A model generated the notes under the pieces. That model was not told the DNA's origin, ran no database searches, and saw only the letters and a program-made list of their open reading frames with translations. Both the position numbers and the translations under genes were made by a program. Below, in pieces: positions 33,284-44,050 of a stretch of 64,000 nt of DNA; within the stretch, counting starts at the first letter, position 1; each line of letters begins with the position of its first letter. The stretch is taken from positions 5,359-69,358 of the forward strand of contig CAKUEH010000012.1 in assembly GCA_934646185.1 (NCBI GenBank), read 5' to 3'. Source of the DNA: an uncultured Oscillospiraceae bacterium (GTDB taxonomy: Bacteria; Bacillota; Clostridia; Oscillospirales; Oscillospiraceae).

Positions 33284-33982
33284 ATGGAACAGAAACAGAA
33301 GGACGCCCTCTGGGCGCAGTACAGCAAACAGACGCATGTGCTTGGCCGCGTATTGAGTATCCTGACCGTCGCGCTGCTGCTCGGCGCGCCGTTCGTCATC
33401 GGCGGGCTGCTCGGCGCGTATCCCGACCTGGGCGCGACGGCGCGGGGCTTTTTGTCCGTCGGCCTCGTGTGGACGGTCAGCAGCGTCGCGGAATTTCTGA
33501 TCTACACGCCGATGCTCGGCGCGGGCGGCGGCTATCTCGCGTTCATCACCGGCAATCTCATCAACATGAAGATCCCCTGCGCGGTGAACGCCCGCGATCT
33601 GGCGGGCGTCAAGACCGGCACGGCGGAAAACGAGATCGTCTCCACGCTCTCGATTGCCGCATCGTCGCTTGTGACGATCGTCATTCTGGCGCTCGGCGTG
33701 CTGGCTCTGCAGCCGCTGCAGCCGGTTTTGCAGAGTCCCGCGCTGCAGCCCGCGTTCGCAAACGTCGTCCCGGCGCTCTTCGGCGCGATGGCGTATCAGT
33801 ATTACCGGAAGAATATCGTTGTGGCGATCGCGCCGCTGGCTGTGATGAGCGTGCTGTTCACGCTCGTGCCGGGGCTCATTTCGTCTACCAGCTTTATGAT
33901 CATCCCCTCCGGTGCGCTGGCCATCGGCATTGCGTATACGATCTATAAAAAGAAAAAGACCGACAAGGAGGCGCAGGCATGA
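33284..33982 (+). CDS. Multi-pass membrane protein, partner of DUF5058
   Basis: The 232-residue protein has about six hydrophobic segments, with a conserved-looking centre FLIYTPMLGAGGGYLAFITGNLINMKIPCAVNA and charged cytoplasmic ends. GGAGGGCGGATAC precedes the ATG at 33284. Its stop overlaps the start of the M20 peptidase as ATGA. I do not recognise a named family; glycine-rich re-entrant-like loops and the matched size suggest it forms a two-subunit membrane complex with the DUF5058 protein. Confidence 0.65.
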   Translation: MEQKQKDALWAQYSKQTHVLGRVLSILTVALLLGAPFVIGGLLGAYPDLGATARGFLSVGLVWTVSSVAEFLIYTPMLGAGGGYLAFITGNLINMKIPCAVNARDLAGVKTGTAENEIVSTLSIAASSLVTIVILALGVLALQPLQPVLQSPALQPAFANVVPALFGAMAYQYYRKNIVVAIAPLAVMSVLFTLVPGLISSTSFMIIPSGALAIGIAYTIYKKKKTDKEAQA

Positions 33983-35409
33983 GATATCTGCTGCTGATCC
34001 CGGGCGTTCTGGTGCTGCTGGTGCTCATTGCGGTCGTCCGGACGCTGCTCAGTCCGAAAAAAACGTCGGATTACAGGCCGCAGGAGGACGAACAGGAAGC
34101 GCTGCGGCTGGCCCAAAAGCTGTCCGCCATGATCCAGGTCGACACGACCTCTCACACGGGCGGCGACGATCCGGAAACATTCCGCGCGTTCCATAAAACG
34201 CTCGCGGAGCTGTTCCCGCTGGTCTTCTCGAAGCTGGAAAAGACCGAGATCGACGGCAATCTGCTCTTTTACTGGAAGGGCCGGTCCTCGGAAAAGCCGA
34301 TCCTGCTCATGAGCCATCAGGACGTCGTTCCGGCGGAGGGGGAGTGGCTCCATGCGCCGTTCTCCGGCGATATCGCGGACGGCAAGGTCTGGGGGCGCGG
34401 CGCTTCGGACACGAAATGCTCCGTCATGGCCTTCTTTGAGGCCGTCGAGCAGCTGCTGGCCGAGGGCTTTACGCCGCCCACGGACGTGTATCTGGCCTCG
34501 TCCTGCACGGAAGAGTGGGCGGGCGACGGCGCGCCGAAGCTGGTCAAGGAGCTGCAGCGCCGCGGCGTTGAGCTGTTTCTGCTCTGTGACGAGGGCGGCG
34601 GCATCATTTCCGAGCCCATCGGCGGCATTCCTGGCAACTTCGCCATGGTCGGCGTGTTTGAAAAGGGCAAGGCCGACGTGAAATTCACGGCAAAGTCCAC
34701 CGGCGGCCATGCCAGCGCGCCGGGAAAGCACACGCCCATCGCGCGGCTTGCCGCGTTTGTAAACGAGGTCGAGACGCACAGCCCCTTCAAAAAGAAGCTC
34801 CTGCCGGAGGTCGCAGCCATGTTCCGGACGCTGTCGGGCTACGCGTCGTCGTTCGGATTGCGGCTGCTGCTGGGCAATCTGTGGCTGTTTTCCCCGCTTC
34901 TAAAGGCCGTCCTCCCCGCCGTCAGCGCGCAGGCGGGCGCGATGCTGAAGACCACCATCGCGTTTACCACGCAGTCCGGCTCCGACGCGTATAACGTCAT
35001 TCCGCAGGAGGCGACGCTGGGCGCCAACATGCGCTTTATCCCGCATCAGGGCGAGCAGGAAAGCCTCGCGATCATCCAAAGGCTGGCCGAAAAGCACGGG
35101 CTTTCGACCGAGGTGCTCCATTCGAACGATTTTACGCCCCCGGTCGATATCCACGGCGAGGCGTTCACGCTCTTCACGCGCGTCATCGGCGAGACCTTTC
35201 CCGGCCTTGCCGCGAGCCCCTACGTCATGACCGGCGCGACCGACGCGCAGTTTTACCAGCCCGTCTGCAAAAGCTGCATCCGCTTCGCGCCCGTGATCTA
35301 CGGCCCGGAGCAGATGAAGGGCATGCACGGCCTGAACGAGAACATTGAATATAACTGTCTGCCCGGCGCAGTGCGGTTCTATCAGAACCTCATCCGGGCG
35401 GAAAAATAG
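33979..35409 (+). CDS. Membrane-anchored M20 family metallopeptidase (CPS1/PM20D1-like)
   Basis: The 476-residue protein has an N-terminal membrane anchor (2-24) and a full M20 di-zinc peptidase domain: H113 and D115 (MSHQDVVPAEGEW), bridging D144 (WGRGASDTK), the general-base pair E178-E179 (SSCTEEW), and a histidine late in the chain (KGMHGLNENIE). The GRGASDTK and EGEW forms match the CPS1/PM20D1 branch, which cleaves N-acyl amino acids and small peptides. Translational overlap with the preceding membrane gene points to a joint role in uptake and cleavage of an acylated or peptide substrate. Confidence 0.88.
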   Translation: MRYLLLIPGVLVLLVLIAVVRTLLSPKKTSDYRPQEDEQEALRLAQKLSAMIQVDTTSHTGGDDPETFRAFHKTLAELFPLVFSKLEKTEIDGNLLFYWKGRSSEKPILLMSHQDVVPAEGEWLHAPFSGDIADGKVWGRGASDTKCSVMAFFEAVEQLLAEGFTPPTDVYLASSCTEEWAGDGAPKLVKELQRRGVELFLLCDEGGGIISEPIGGIPGNFAMVGVFEKGKADVKFTAKSTGGHASAPGKHTPIARLAAFVNEVETHSPFKKKLLPEVAAMFRTLSGYASSFGLRLLLGNLWLFSPLLKAVLPAVSAQAGAMLKTTIAFTTQSGSDAYNVIPQEATLGANMRFIPHQGEQESLAIIQRLAEKHGLSTEVLHSNDFTPPVDIHGEAFTLFTRVIGETFPGLAASPYVMTGATDAQFYQPVCKSCIRFAPVIYGPEQMKGMHGLNENIEYNCLPGAVRFYQNLIRAEK

Positions 35410-35416
35410 ACCCTGT

Positions 35417-35453
35417 CCCGGACGCGCTGCGGCACGTCCGGGAGCTCTTTTTT
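35417..35453 (+). terminator. Terminator of the DUF5058-M20 operon
   Basis: Stem CCCGGACG/CGTCCGGG with a 10-base loop, followed after AGCTC by six T. Confidence 0.8.
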
Positions 35454-35457
35454 CCGC

Positions 35458-35486
35458 TTGACGCGCAGAGGGAAAGGCTCTATAAT
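35458..35486 (+). promoter_or_regulatory. Promoter of the MATE gene
   Basis: TTGACG (35458-35463), 17-bp spacer, TATAAT (35481-35486), right after the preceding terminator. Confidence 0.88.
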
Positions 35487-35531
35487 AGGGGAGCTTTTGC
35501 GGCAAATGACATAAAAAGAGGATGTGTCGTT

Positions 35532-36911
35532 ATGGCAAGAACGCTTTCCGCCCGCGCGGGCGGTATCCAGATGACCGAAGGGTCGTTATACAAAAACATT
35601 CTGCTGTTCAGCGTCCCGCTGATCTTTTCGCAGCTTCTGCAGGTGCTGTTCAATATGGCGGACGTGGCCGTCGTCGGAAAATTCTCCAGCGCGACGGCGC
35701 TGGGCTCCGTCGGCTCGACGTCGACGCTCGTCACGCTGTTCACGGGCTTTCTGATCGGCCTGTCCAACGGCGTCAATGTCCGCGTGGCGCAGTATCTCGG
35801 CGCGCGGCAGGAGGAGGACACGCGCAACTGCGTCCACACGGCGCTGATCTTGTGCACGCTGTCGGGCCTCGTGATCGCGGGGCTGTGCTTTTTTCTGGCC
35901 GCGCCGATGCTGGAGCTGCTGAAAACAAAGGACGATCTGCTGCCCGGCGCGGTGCTCTACTTCCGCATCTACGCGCTCGGCATGCCGGCGCTCGGCGTTT
36001 TCAACTTCGGCAACGCCGTCCTGAGCGCCAGCGGCGACACGAAGCGGCCCCTGGCCTATCTGACGGCGGCGGGGATTCTGAACGTGATCCTGAACCTGTT
36101 CTTCGTCATCGTCTGCAAGATGGCCGCCGACGGCGTGGCGCTGGCAAGCGTCATTTCGCAGTATCTGTCGGCTGTGCTGGTGCTTCTGCACATGACGCGT
36201 CTGACGGACAGCTGCCGCGTGGAATGGCGGCTTCTGCGGCTGCACGGCGGCGAGGCCGGGCGCATCCTCGGCCTCGGCATCCCGGCGGGCATTCAGCATA
36301 TGATCTTCGCCGTCGCGAATCTGTTCATCCAGGTCGGCATCAACTCGTTTGACTCGACCGTCGTCTCCGGCAACGCCGCCGCCGTCAACGTGGACAACGT
36401 GATCTACAACGTCATGGCCGCGTTCTATACCGCCTGCTCGACCTTCATGGGCCAGAACTGGGGCGCGGGCAAGAAAGACCGGATGATGAAGAGCTATTAC
36501 ATCAGCCTTGGCTATTCGTTCGCGATCGCGGCGGTGCTGGGCGTGGCGTTTTTACTCTGCGGAGAGCCGTTTCTGTATATCTTCACGAACGACGCGGATG
36601 TCGTCGCCGCGGGCATGGAGCGGATGCGGATCATGTGCTTTTCCTACTGCGTCAGCGCCTTCATGGACTGCACCATCGCCGCCTGCCGCGGCATCGGCCG
36701 CAGCTTTGTGCCGACGGTCATTGTCATCATGGGCTCGTGCGTGTTCCGCGTGATCTGGGTCTATACGATCTTCGCGCATTTCCACACCATCCCGTCTTTG
36801 TATCTGCTCTATATCTTCTCCTGGACGATCACCGCCGCCGCGGAGATCCTCTACTTTATCCGCTGCTGCCGCCGTCTGCGCACGGCGCAGCAGGCGCCTC
36901 AAAAAGCCTGA
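35532..36911 (+). CDS. MATE family efflux transporter
   Basis: The 459-residue protein has about twelve hydrophobic segments in two similar halves. It opens with a short cytoplasmic stretch and LYKNILLFSVPLIFSQLLQVLFNMADVAVVGKF, the usual first-helix region of MATE pumps, and has GFLIGLSNGVNVRVAQYLGA and the matching second-half motif CSTFMGQNWGAGKKDRM. These pumps expel drugs or metabolites using Na+ or H+ gradients; the substrate is not predictable. Confidence 0.93.
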   Translation: MARTLSARAGGIQMTEGSLYKNILLFSVPLIFSQLLQVLFNMADVAVVGKFSSATALGSVGSTSTLVTLFTGFLIGLSNGVNVRVAQYLGARQEEDTRNCVHTALILCTLSGLVIAGLCFFLAAPMLELLKTKDDLLPGAVLYFRIYALGMPALGVFNFGNAVLSASGDTKRPLAYLTAAGILNVILNLFFVIVCKMAADGVALASVISQYLSAVLVLLHMTRLTDSCRVEWRLLRLHGGEAGRILGLGIPAGIQHMIFAVANLFIQVGINSFDSTVVSGNAAAVNVDNVIYNVMAAFYTACSTFMGQNWGAGKKDRMMKSYYISLGYSFAIAAVLGVAFLLCGEPFLYIFTNDADVVAAGMERMRIMCFSYCVSAFMDCTIAACRGIGRSFVPTVIVIMGSCVFRVIWVYTIFAHFHTIPSLYLLYIFSWTITAAAEILYFIRCCRRLRTAQQAPQKA

Positions 36912-36951
36912 AAAATCCGCCGGAACCACGTTCGGTCCCGGCGGATTTTTA
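36911..36951 (+). terminator. Terminator of the MATE gene
   Basis: Stem AAATCCGCCGG/CCGGCGGATTT with further pairing around an ACGTT loop, then a T run; it can also work on the opposite strand. Confidence 0.88.
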
Positions 36952-36974
36952 TATCACAGCCCGATATACAGCGT

Positions 36975-37141
36975 GCCCAAGGCTCCCCTTGGGCTCAAGG
37001 GGAGCTGTCAGCGAAGCTGACTGAGGGGATTCGAACGTCACAAATTTTGGAGCACTCTGAACCTTGCAGCAGATCCTCTCCGCCATTTTCTTTGAAAATG
37101 CCACCTCCCCTTACCGCGCGGGGCGCGGCAAGGGGAGGCTA
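36975..37141 (+). repeat. CTCCCCTT-family structured repeat, copy B
   Basis: A full copy about 165 bases long: hairpin GCTCCCCTTGGGCTCAAGG..., hairpin GTCAGC-GAA-GCTGAC, the GGGGATTCGAAC block, a variable middle, and the terminal CCTCCCCTT/AAGGGGAGG hairpin. It fills the gap between two convergent genes; no gene is seen in it. Confidence 0.9.
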
Positions 37142-37149
37142 TGTGGGCG

Positions 37150-38892
37150 TTACCCCTCAAACTGGCTGTGGTACAGCTTTGCGTAGAAGCCGTTTTTTGC
37201 AAGCAGATCCTCATGGCGGCCCTGTTCGATGATGTGGCCGTCCTTCATGACGAGGATCACGTCCGCTTCGCGGATGGTGGACAGGCGGTGGGCGACGACG
37301 AAGCTCGTCCGGCCCTGCATCATGGTGTCGAACGCCTGCTGGATGTGCGCCTCGGTGCGCGTGTCGATGGAGCTGGTCGCTTCGTCGAGAATGAGCATGG
37401 GCGGCAGGCAGAGCATGACGCGCGCGATGCACAGCAGCTGCCGCTGTCCGGCGGACAGCGCGCCGCCCGTGTCGGACAGCACCGTGTCATACCCCTCCGG
37501 CAGACGGCGGATGAAAGCGTCCGCGTGCGCCATGCGCGCGGCGGCTTCGACCTCGGCGTCCGTCGCGTCGGGCTTTGCAAGGCGGATATTCTCGCGCACG
37601 GAGGCAGTCTTCAGCCACGTGTCCTGCAAGACCATGCCGTACTGGCGGCGCAGGCTCTCGCGCGTGACGGAGCGGATCTCGCTGCCGTCGACGCAGATCG
37701 AACCGTCCTTCACGTCGTAAAAGCGCATGAGCAGGTTGATGAGCGTCGTCTTGCCGCAGCCCGTCGGGCCGACGATGGCGATGCGCTGGCCGGGCTTTAC
37801 GGAGAGGTTCAGATCTTCGATCAGATGCTGCTCCGGCGTATAGGAGAACGCGACGTTTTGAATCTCCACGCTGCCGGAGACGGCCTCGAGCGTCTTCGCG
37901 TCCGGCGCGTCCGGCACCTCGGCGGGCTCGTCGATGAGCTCGAATACCCGCGCGGCGCAGGCCAGCGCGTTCTGAAGCTCCGTGACCACGCCGGTGATCT
38001 CGTTGAAGGGCTTGGCATACTGGTTTGCGTAGCTGAGGAAGCACGACAGCCCGCCGACCGTGATCGCGCCCGCCACGGCGCTGAGCGCGCCGGTAAAGCC
38101 GACGCAGGCATAGATGATGTTATAGATGATGCGCGTGGACGGGTTCGTCATGGACGAGAAGAAGGTCGCGCGCATGGTGTGGGCCGTCAGGCGGTCGTTG
38201 ATCTCGTCAAACTGGCGCAGGCTCTCGGCCTCGTGGGAGAACGCCTGCACGATGCGCTGGCCGTTCAGCTGCTCGCCAATCAGGGCGGTCTGCTCGCCGC
38301 GCGCCTTGGACTGCAGCTGGAACATGGAATAGGTATGCCCCGCGATGAATTTCGCCACCAGCAGCGAAAGCGGCGTCAGCAGCACGACCACGAGCGTGAT
38401 CTTCCAGCTGATCGAGAGCATGAAGCCGAGCGTGCCCACAATGGTCAGAACGCCGGTGAACAGCTGTGTGAAGCCCATGAGCAGGCCGTCGGCGAACTGG
38501 TCGACGTCGGCGATCATACGGCTGAGCGTATCGCCGGAGGGGTGGCTGTCGAGATATGCGAGCGGGAGCCGCTGCAGATGGGAAAACGCCTGCCGGCGCA
38601 CATCGCGCGTCACGCAGAAGCAGACGCGGTTGTGAATGGCCGTCATGACCCACTGCAAAATTGCCGTCAGCCCGGCAAGCACCGCAATTTTGACGGCCAG
38701 ACTGCCCACGGCGGCAAAATCGACCTGTCCGGGGCCGACGATCCGGTCGATCGTGTCGCCGACCAGAATGGGGATATAAAGCGTGCCCGCCACGCTGGCC
38801 GCGGCCAGCAGCAAGGACACGAGCAGCAGCGGCAGATACCGCCCGAGGCTTTTTAAAACGCGCCGCAGCGCCCAGGAGGATGTATGCTTCAT
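37150..38892 (-). CDS. ABC exporter half-transporter, catalytically intact subunit
   Basis: The 580-residue protein has a six-helix membrane domain (about 20-320) and an ATPase domain (about 340-580). Walker A is GPTGCGKTT, Walker B LILDEATS with the catalytic glutamate, and the H-loop AHRLS. Its signature reads LSAGQRQ, not LSGGQRQ. That altered signature pairs with the degenerate site of its partner in a heterodimeric exporter of the BmrCD/TM287-288 type. The start overlaps the partner gene's stop as ATGA. Confidence 0.92.
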   Translation of the reverse strand: MKHTSSWALRRVLKSLGRYLPLLLVSLLLAAASVAGTLYIPILVGDTIDRIVGPGQVDFAAVGSLAVKIAVLAGLTAILQWVMTAIHNRVCFCVTRDVRRQAFSHLQRLPLAYLDSHPSGDTLSRMIADVDQFADGLLMGFTQLFTGVLTIVGTLGFMLSISWKITLVVVLLTPLSLLVAKFIAGHTYSMFQLQSKARGEQTALIGEQLNGQRIVQAFSHEAESLRQFDEINDRLTAHTMRATFFSSMTNPSTRIIYNIIYACVGFTGALSAVAGAITVGGLSCFLSYANQYAKPFNEITGVVTELQNALACAARVFELIDEPAEVPDAPDAKTLEAVSGSVEIQNVAFSYTPEQHLIEDLNLSVKPGQRIAIVGPTGCGKTTLINLLMRFYDVKDGSICVDGSEIRSVTRESLRRQYGMVLQDTWLKTASVRENIRLAKPDATDAEVEAAARMAHADAFIRRLPEGYDTVLSDTGGALSAGQRQLLCIARVMLCLPPMLILDEATSSIDTRTEAHIQQAFDTMMQGRTSFVVAHRLSTIREADVILVMKDGHIIEQGRHEDLLAKNGFYAKLYHSQFEG

Positions 38893-40619
38893 GATGCGCT
38901 CGCCTCCCCCTTCTCCTGCGACCGGCAGATCTCCTGATAGACCGGGCAGGTGTTCATCAGCTCCGCGTGCGTCCCGAGACCGGCCATGCGGCCGTCGTCG
39001 AGCACGAGGATCTTATCCGCGTGCCGGATGGACGACACGCGCTGCGAGATCAGCACGACCGTGGGCTTCCAAGGCAGCTTCGCGAGCGCCTTGCGCAGCG
39101 CGGCGTCCGTCGCGAAGTCCAGCGCGGAGGCGCTGTCGTCCAGGATCAGAATTTCAGGTCTGCGCACGAGCGCGCGGGCGATGGTCAGCCGCTGGCGCTG
39201 GCCGCCGGAGAAATTGCGCCCGCCGGGCTCGACCGGCGCGTCCAGCTGCCCGGTCTTATCCTGCACGACCCCGTCGGCCTGCGCCGCGCGCAGCGCGTCC
39301 CAGAGCGCCTCGTCGGATGCGTCCGCATTGCCCCAGCGGAGGTTTTCCCGGATGGTGCCGGAGAAGAGCAGCGCCTTCTGCGGCACGACGCCGATGCGCG
39401 TCCGAAGCGCCTGCAGGCGGAGCGATTTTACGTCCTCGCCCCGCACAAGGACGCAGCCCTCCGTCGCGTCGTAGAAGCGAGGGATGAGATTCGCCAGCGT
39501 CGACTTGCCGGAGCCCGTGCCGCCGATGATGCCGATCGTCTCGCCCGGCGCGGCGCAGAGGCTGATATCGGTCAGCGCGTCCGCGCCCGCCTGTGGATAG
39601 CGGAAGCTGACGTGCCGGAGCTCCAGCTCCGGCGCTCCCGCGCCGTCCGGCAGCGCGTCCGCGCCGTCTGCCATGCTGGACTTTGTGTCCAGCACCTGCG
39701 AGATGCGGCCCGCGCAGGCGGCGGATTTCGTGATGTTCAGGATCAGATTGGCGAATTTGATGAGCTCGACCAGGATCTGCGACATGTAATTATAAAGCGC
39801 GATCAGCTGGCCCTGCGTGATGGCGCCCTCGTTTACCCGGACGCCGCCCACGCGCAAAATCGCCACGATGGCCAGATTGATGATGACATACGTCAGGGGA
39901 TTGAGCAGCGCAGAGAGCCTTCCGACAAACTGCTGCGCGGAGAACAAATTTCCAGCTTTTTCCTCAAAGCTCTCCGTCTCCGTCTGCTCGCGCGTAAAGG
40001 CGCGGATGACGCGCACGCCGGACAGATTCTCCTGCGCCGCGCCGGTCACGCCGTCGAGCTGCGTCTGCACGCGCCGGTAGAGCGGGATGCAGCTGAGCAT
40101 GATGGCGAACACGACGGCAAAGAGCGCCGGGATCGCCACGGCGAAGATGAGGGCCGATCTTGTGTCGATGGTAAAGGCCATGATCATCGCGCCGAAGACC
40201 ACGATGGGCGAGCGCAGCAGCAGCCGGAGCGTCAGGTTGAGCCCCGTCTGCACCTGATTCATGTCGCTCGTCATGCGTGTGACGAGCGTGGCCGTGCCGA
40301 GCCGGTCAAGCTCGGCGTAGGACAGCGACTGGATGTGCGCGAACAGCGCGCGGCGCAGACGGCCCGTCGCGCCGGTCGCGGCCTTGGCGGAAAAATACTG
40401 CGCGCATGTGGCGCTGGCAAAGCCGCAAAGCCCGAGTCCTGCCAGCACGAGGCATTTTCTCAGGATATACGCCGTATCGCCGGACGAAATGCCGACGTCG
40501 ATGATATCCGCCATGATGAGCGGCACGAGCAGCTCAAACGCGGCTTCGAGCAGCTTGAAGCACGGGGCCAGAATGGCCTGCAGGCGGTACGGCCGCAGGT
40601 AAACAAGCAATTTCTTCAT
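38889..40619 (-). CDS. ABC exporter half-transporter, degenerate-site subunit
   Basis: The 576-residue protein has a six-helix membrane domain and an ATPase domain with Walker A GGTGSGKST and a normal signature FSGGQRQR. Walker B ends LILDDSAS, with aspartate in place of the catalytic glutamate, and the switch histidine is replaced by glutamine (LISQRVSSIRHAD). These changes mark the non-hydrolysing site of a heterodimeric exporter. It follows the FtsX-type gene by 24 bases, so the pair probably belongs to a four-gene operon starting at 44761. Confidence 0.92.
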   Translation of the reverse strand: MKKLLVYLRPYRLQAILAPCFKLLEAAFELLVPLIMADIIDVGISSGDTAYILRKCLVLAGLGLCGFASATCAQYFSAKAATGATGRLRRALFAHIQSLSYAELDRLGTATLVTRMTSDMNQVQTGLNLTLRLLLRSPIVVFGAMIMAFTIDTRSALIFAVAIPALFAVVFAIMLSCIPLYRRVQTQLDGVTGAAQENLSGVRVIRAFTREQTETESFEEKAGNLFSAQQFVGRLSALLNPLTYVIINLAIVAILRVGGVRVNEGAITQGQLIALYNYMSQILVELIKFANLILNITKSAACAGRISQVLDTKSSMADGADALPDGAGAPELELRHVSFRYPQAGADALTDISLCAAPGETIGIIGGTGSGKSTLANLIPRFYDATEGCVLVRGEDVKSLRLQALRTRIGVVPQKALLFSGTIRENLRWGNADASDEALWDALRAAQADGVVQDKTGQLDAPVEPGGRNFSGGQRQRLTIARALVRRPEILILDDSASALDFATDAALRKALAKLPWKPTVVLISQRVSSIRHADKILVLDDGRMAGLGTHAELMNTCPVYQEICRSQEKGEASAS

Positions 40620-40643
40620 GGACTGTCTCTTCTCTTCTTTCTG

Positions 40644-43600
40644 TTATTCGATGGATTTGAGCGCCTGGGACATGTCGACCGCGCGGATCTTCCGACGCAG
40701 CACGAGATTGACGAGCAGACCGAACACCAGCGTCAGCGCGGCCGAGATGAGATAGCTCAGCGGCGCGACGCGCACGTCGAAGCACATGAGATCGATCCTG
40801 ATCTGCCCCATGACATACGCGTGCAGCAGCTTTCCCATCGGAAGCCCCACAAGCGCGCCGAGGACGGTCAGGATGATGTTTTCGCGGAAGACGTAGCGGT
40901 TCGTCTCGCTGTCATAGAAGCCGAGCACCTTGATGGTCGCGATCTCGCGTTCGCGTTCGGTGATGTTGATGTTCGTGAGGTTATACAGCACGATGAACGC
41001 CAGCGCCGCCGCGCCCAGCACGACGACCAGCACGATATACCGCAGGCTCTGCATCATCGTCGCCACGCGGCTGCGGAAATCACGGCTGAGCGTGACGGCC
41101 GCGGCATTTTCCGCGCCCGCGAGCGCTGCGGAGGCCGCCTGCGCGTCCTCGTCCGTCCGGTAGGTGAGCCACGCGGCCTCGTATCCGGGCGCTTCGCCGA
41201 AGATGTCCTGCCAGGTAGTCTGCGTCAGATAGACGTAATTATAAACATAGTTTTCAAACACGGCCTCGACGATCAGCTCCGTCCGGCGCAGGTCGCTCGT
41301 CTGCAGGGTGATGGTGCTGCCCGCCGACAGATGCAGCGCCTGCGCAAGTCCCCGGCTGATGATGCAGCCGCCGTCCTGCGGATAGGTGACCGGCGTCTTT
41401 TCCTGCGTGTGCAGGTCAATGAAGCCGTCCACGCTGCCCGCTTCCGGGCAGACGACGTTCGTCGTCTTGACCGTGCCGCCGGAGGAGGCGTCCAGACTCT
41501 TTTCCGCGACGAACAGGCAGCCTTCCGCGCCGCTTTCGTCACAGACGGAGAGGAAGTCTTCCTGCTCGCTGCCGCTCAGCGCGTGCCGGAAGGTCACGGC
41601 GGCGTCGTAGCGGGTGATCTCGTCGTACTGGTAATCGACGACGCTGCTGATGGAGTCCTGGATGCCGAAGCCCGTGATGAGCAGGGCCGTGCAGCCGCCG
41701 ATGCCGATCATCATCATGATCATGCGCTTTTGAAAGCGCATAATGTTCCGGATGGAGACCTTGTGCAGAAACGGCAGCCGGTTCCAGATGAGCGGGAGCC
41801 GCTCGAGCAGGATGCGCTTTCCCGCCTTCGGCGCCTTGGGGCGGATGAGCTCCGCCGCCGGTTGCCGCAGCTCGGCGTGTACGACGTACCAGGTCGTGCC
41901 GAGCGCGCACAGCAGGTACGCGCCGGACGAAATGAGCGCAAGCGGCCAGTCGAAGGCATACAGAATGCCGGTAAAGCCGTACATGATATTATAGGCGTGC
42001 CAGATCATTTTCGGCAGGAAATACGAGCCCGCCGCGATGCCGAGCACGCAGCCGAGGATCGAGGCGGTCCCGGCGTAAAGGAAGTATTGGGATAAAATCG
42101 CGCCGTTGGAATATCCAAGCGCCTTCAGAACGCCCGCCTGCGTCCGCTGCTCGTCGACCATGCGGGTCATGGTCGTGATGCAGACCAGCGCGGCCACGGC
42201 GAAGAAAAACAGCGGGAACACCCTCGACACGCCGCGCACGATGTCGGAATCGCTCTCAAAACAGGCGTAGCCGACGTTGCTGCTGCGATCCAGTACGAAC
42301 ACGTCCGCGTCTTCGAGCTTTGCAAGCTCGTCTTCGCCGTCCCGGTATTCCTGCTCGGCGTCCGCGAGCTTCTGTTCTCCGTCCGCCAGCTCCCGCTTCG
42401 CGTCGGCAAGCGACTGCTCGCCGTCGGCGATCTGCTGTTTGGCGTCCGCCAGCTCCTGTTCGGCGTCCGAGATCCGCTTTTCAGCCTCGGCCCTGCCCGT
42501 GTAATAGTCTGTCCAGCCGTCTTCCAGCTCCTGCTTCGCGTCTTCCAGCTCTTTTTCGCCGCTCTCGAGCTGCTGCTTCGCGTCTGCCAGCTCCTGCTGC
42601 TTTTCCTCCAGCGTGGCCTTTGCCTCGTCCAGCTTCCTCTGGTTCTCGCGGATCGACTGGCTTGCAGAGGCGCTCGCGGCGTCCAGCTCCGCGCGTCCGC
42701 TTTCAAGCGACTTCTTTCCCTCGTCCAGCTGCGCCTGCGCCTGCTTGAGCTGCGCGAACGCGGCGTTCAGCTGCGCCTGCTGCACGGCGGCCTCCTCCTG
42801 CGAGATAACCCCGGCGGCGAGCGCCTGATCGAGCTGCGTCTGCTGCGCCTCCAGCGCCGTCCGCTGCGCGTCCAGCTGCGTCTGGCTAGCCGTGAGCTGG
42901 GCCTGCGCCTGCTCGAGCTGCGCGGAGGCGGCGCTCAGCTCGCTCCACGCGCTGTCCTTCGCCTTTTCAAACTCGGCGCTGTTTGTTTCATATTCCGCCT
43001 GGCCTTCTGCCAGCTGCTTCTCGCCGTCCTCCAGCTCTGTCCGTGCGTCGGCGAGCTTCTGCTCGTTTTCCTCCAGCGTTTTCTGCCCGTCGGTGAGCGT
43101 CTGCCAGGCGTCCGCCAGCTCCGCCTGCGTCTCGCGCTTCGCGTCTTCCAGCTTTTTTTCGCCGTCCTGATACGCCTGCCTGGCGTCTTCCAGCTCCTGT
43201 TCAGCATCAGAAAGCTGCTGCCGGGCGTCGGAAAGCTCCTTCTGCTTTTTGTCGAGCGTTTCGCGCGCGTCGGCAAGCGTCTGCGCGGCCTCGTCATGGA
43301 GCCTGCCGCTGCGCGTGTCGGCCGCGTCTTCTGCAAGCTGGGTGACCCAGGGCTCCGCGGCGTCGATGCAGGCGGTATAGCCGTCGGAATAGACCTCGCC
43401 CCGCGGCCCGGCCAGCCGTAGATAAAGGGACGTATCATATTCCAGCGCGAACGCCTCCGGCAGGATGTATACAAACGACGAGAGCGTTCCGCTGCCGATG
43501 GAGGTGCCGCCGCGTTCATAATTGATATACAGCACGCTCTTCGCGATGCCGGTGATGGTGAATTCCCGCCGGTTAAAGCTGTCCAGCGTGTCCGCGTCGT

Positions 43601-44050
43601 TTTCCTCCGTCAGAACGACCGTCCTGCCGAGATCCTTTTCGGAATACAGCAGCCCGTCGGCCAGACACTCGTCCGCCGTCTGCGGAAGTCTGCCGCATTT
43701 GAGCCCCGGCAGGTCGATCTGCGCGGGCAGGGACAAAAACCGGCACGGCTTTGCCGCGCCGCCCGCGACGGAGGCCAGCGCGTCCGCGCTCTTTTCGCCC
43801 TCGCAGGCATCCACGCGCGGATCGGCGGCGAGGGACTCCGCGTCCGTCTCGTCAAAGCCGATGGTGCTGACGAGCCGGAAATCGTACATCCGGTGCGTCT
43901 CGGCATAGTCGTCCAGCGTATGTACCATCGCGGTCTTCGTCAGCCGCAGGCCGCAGAAAAAGCCCACGCCCAGCGCGACGATCGCCGCGATCGCCAGAAA
44001 CCGGGTAAGACTGCCGCGGATCTGGCGCAATGTCAGCTTCAGCATGCCCG

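Noticed and set aside
38967..42095. A 1042-codon plus-strand open frame across the ABC exporter genes
   Set aside because: Antisense to well-conserved ABC motifs; no ribosome binding site or recognisable domain.
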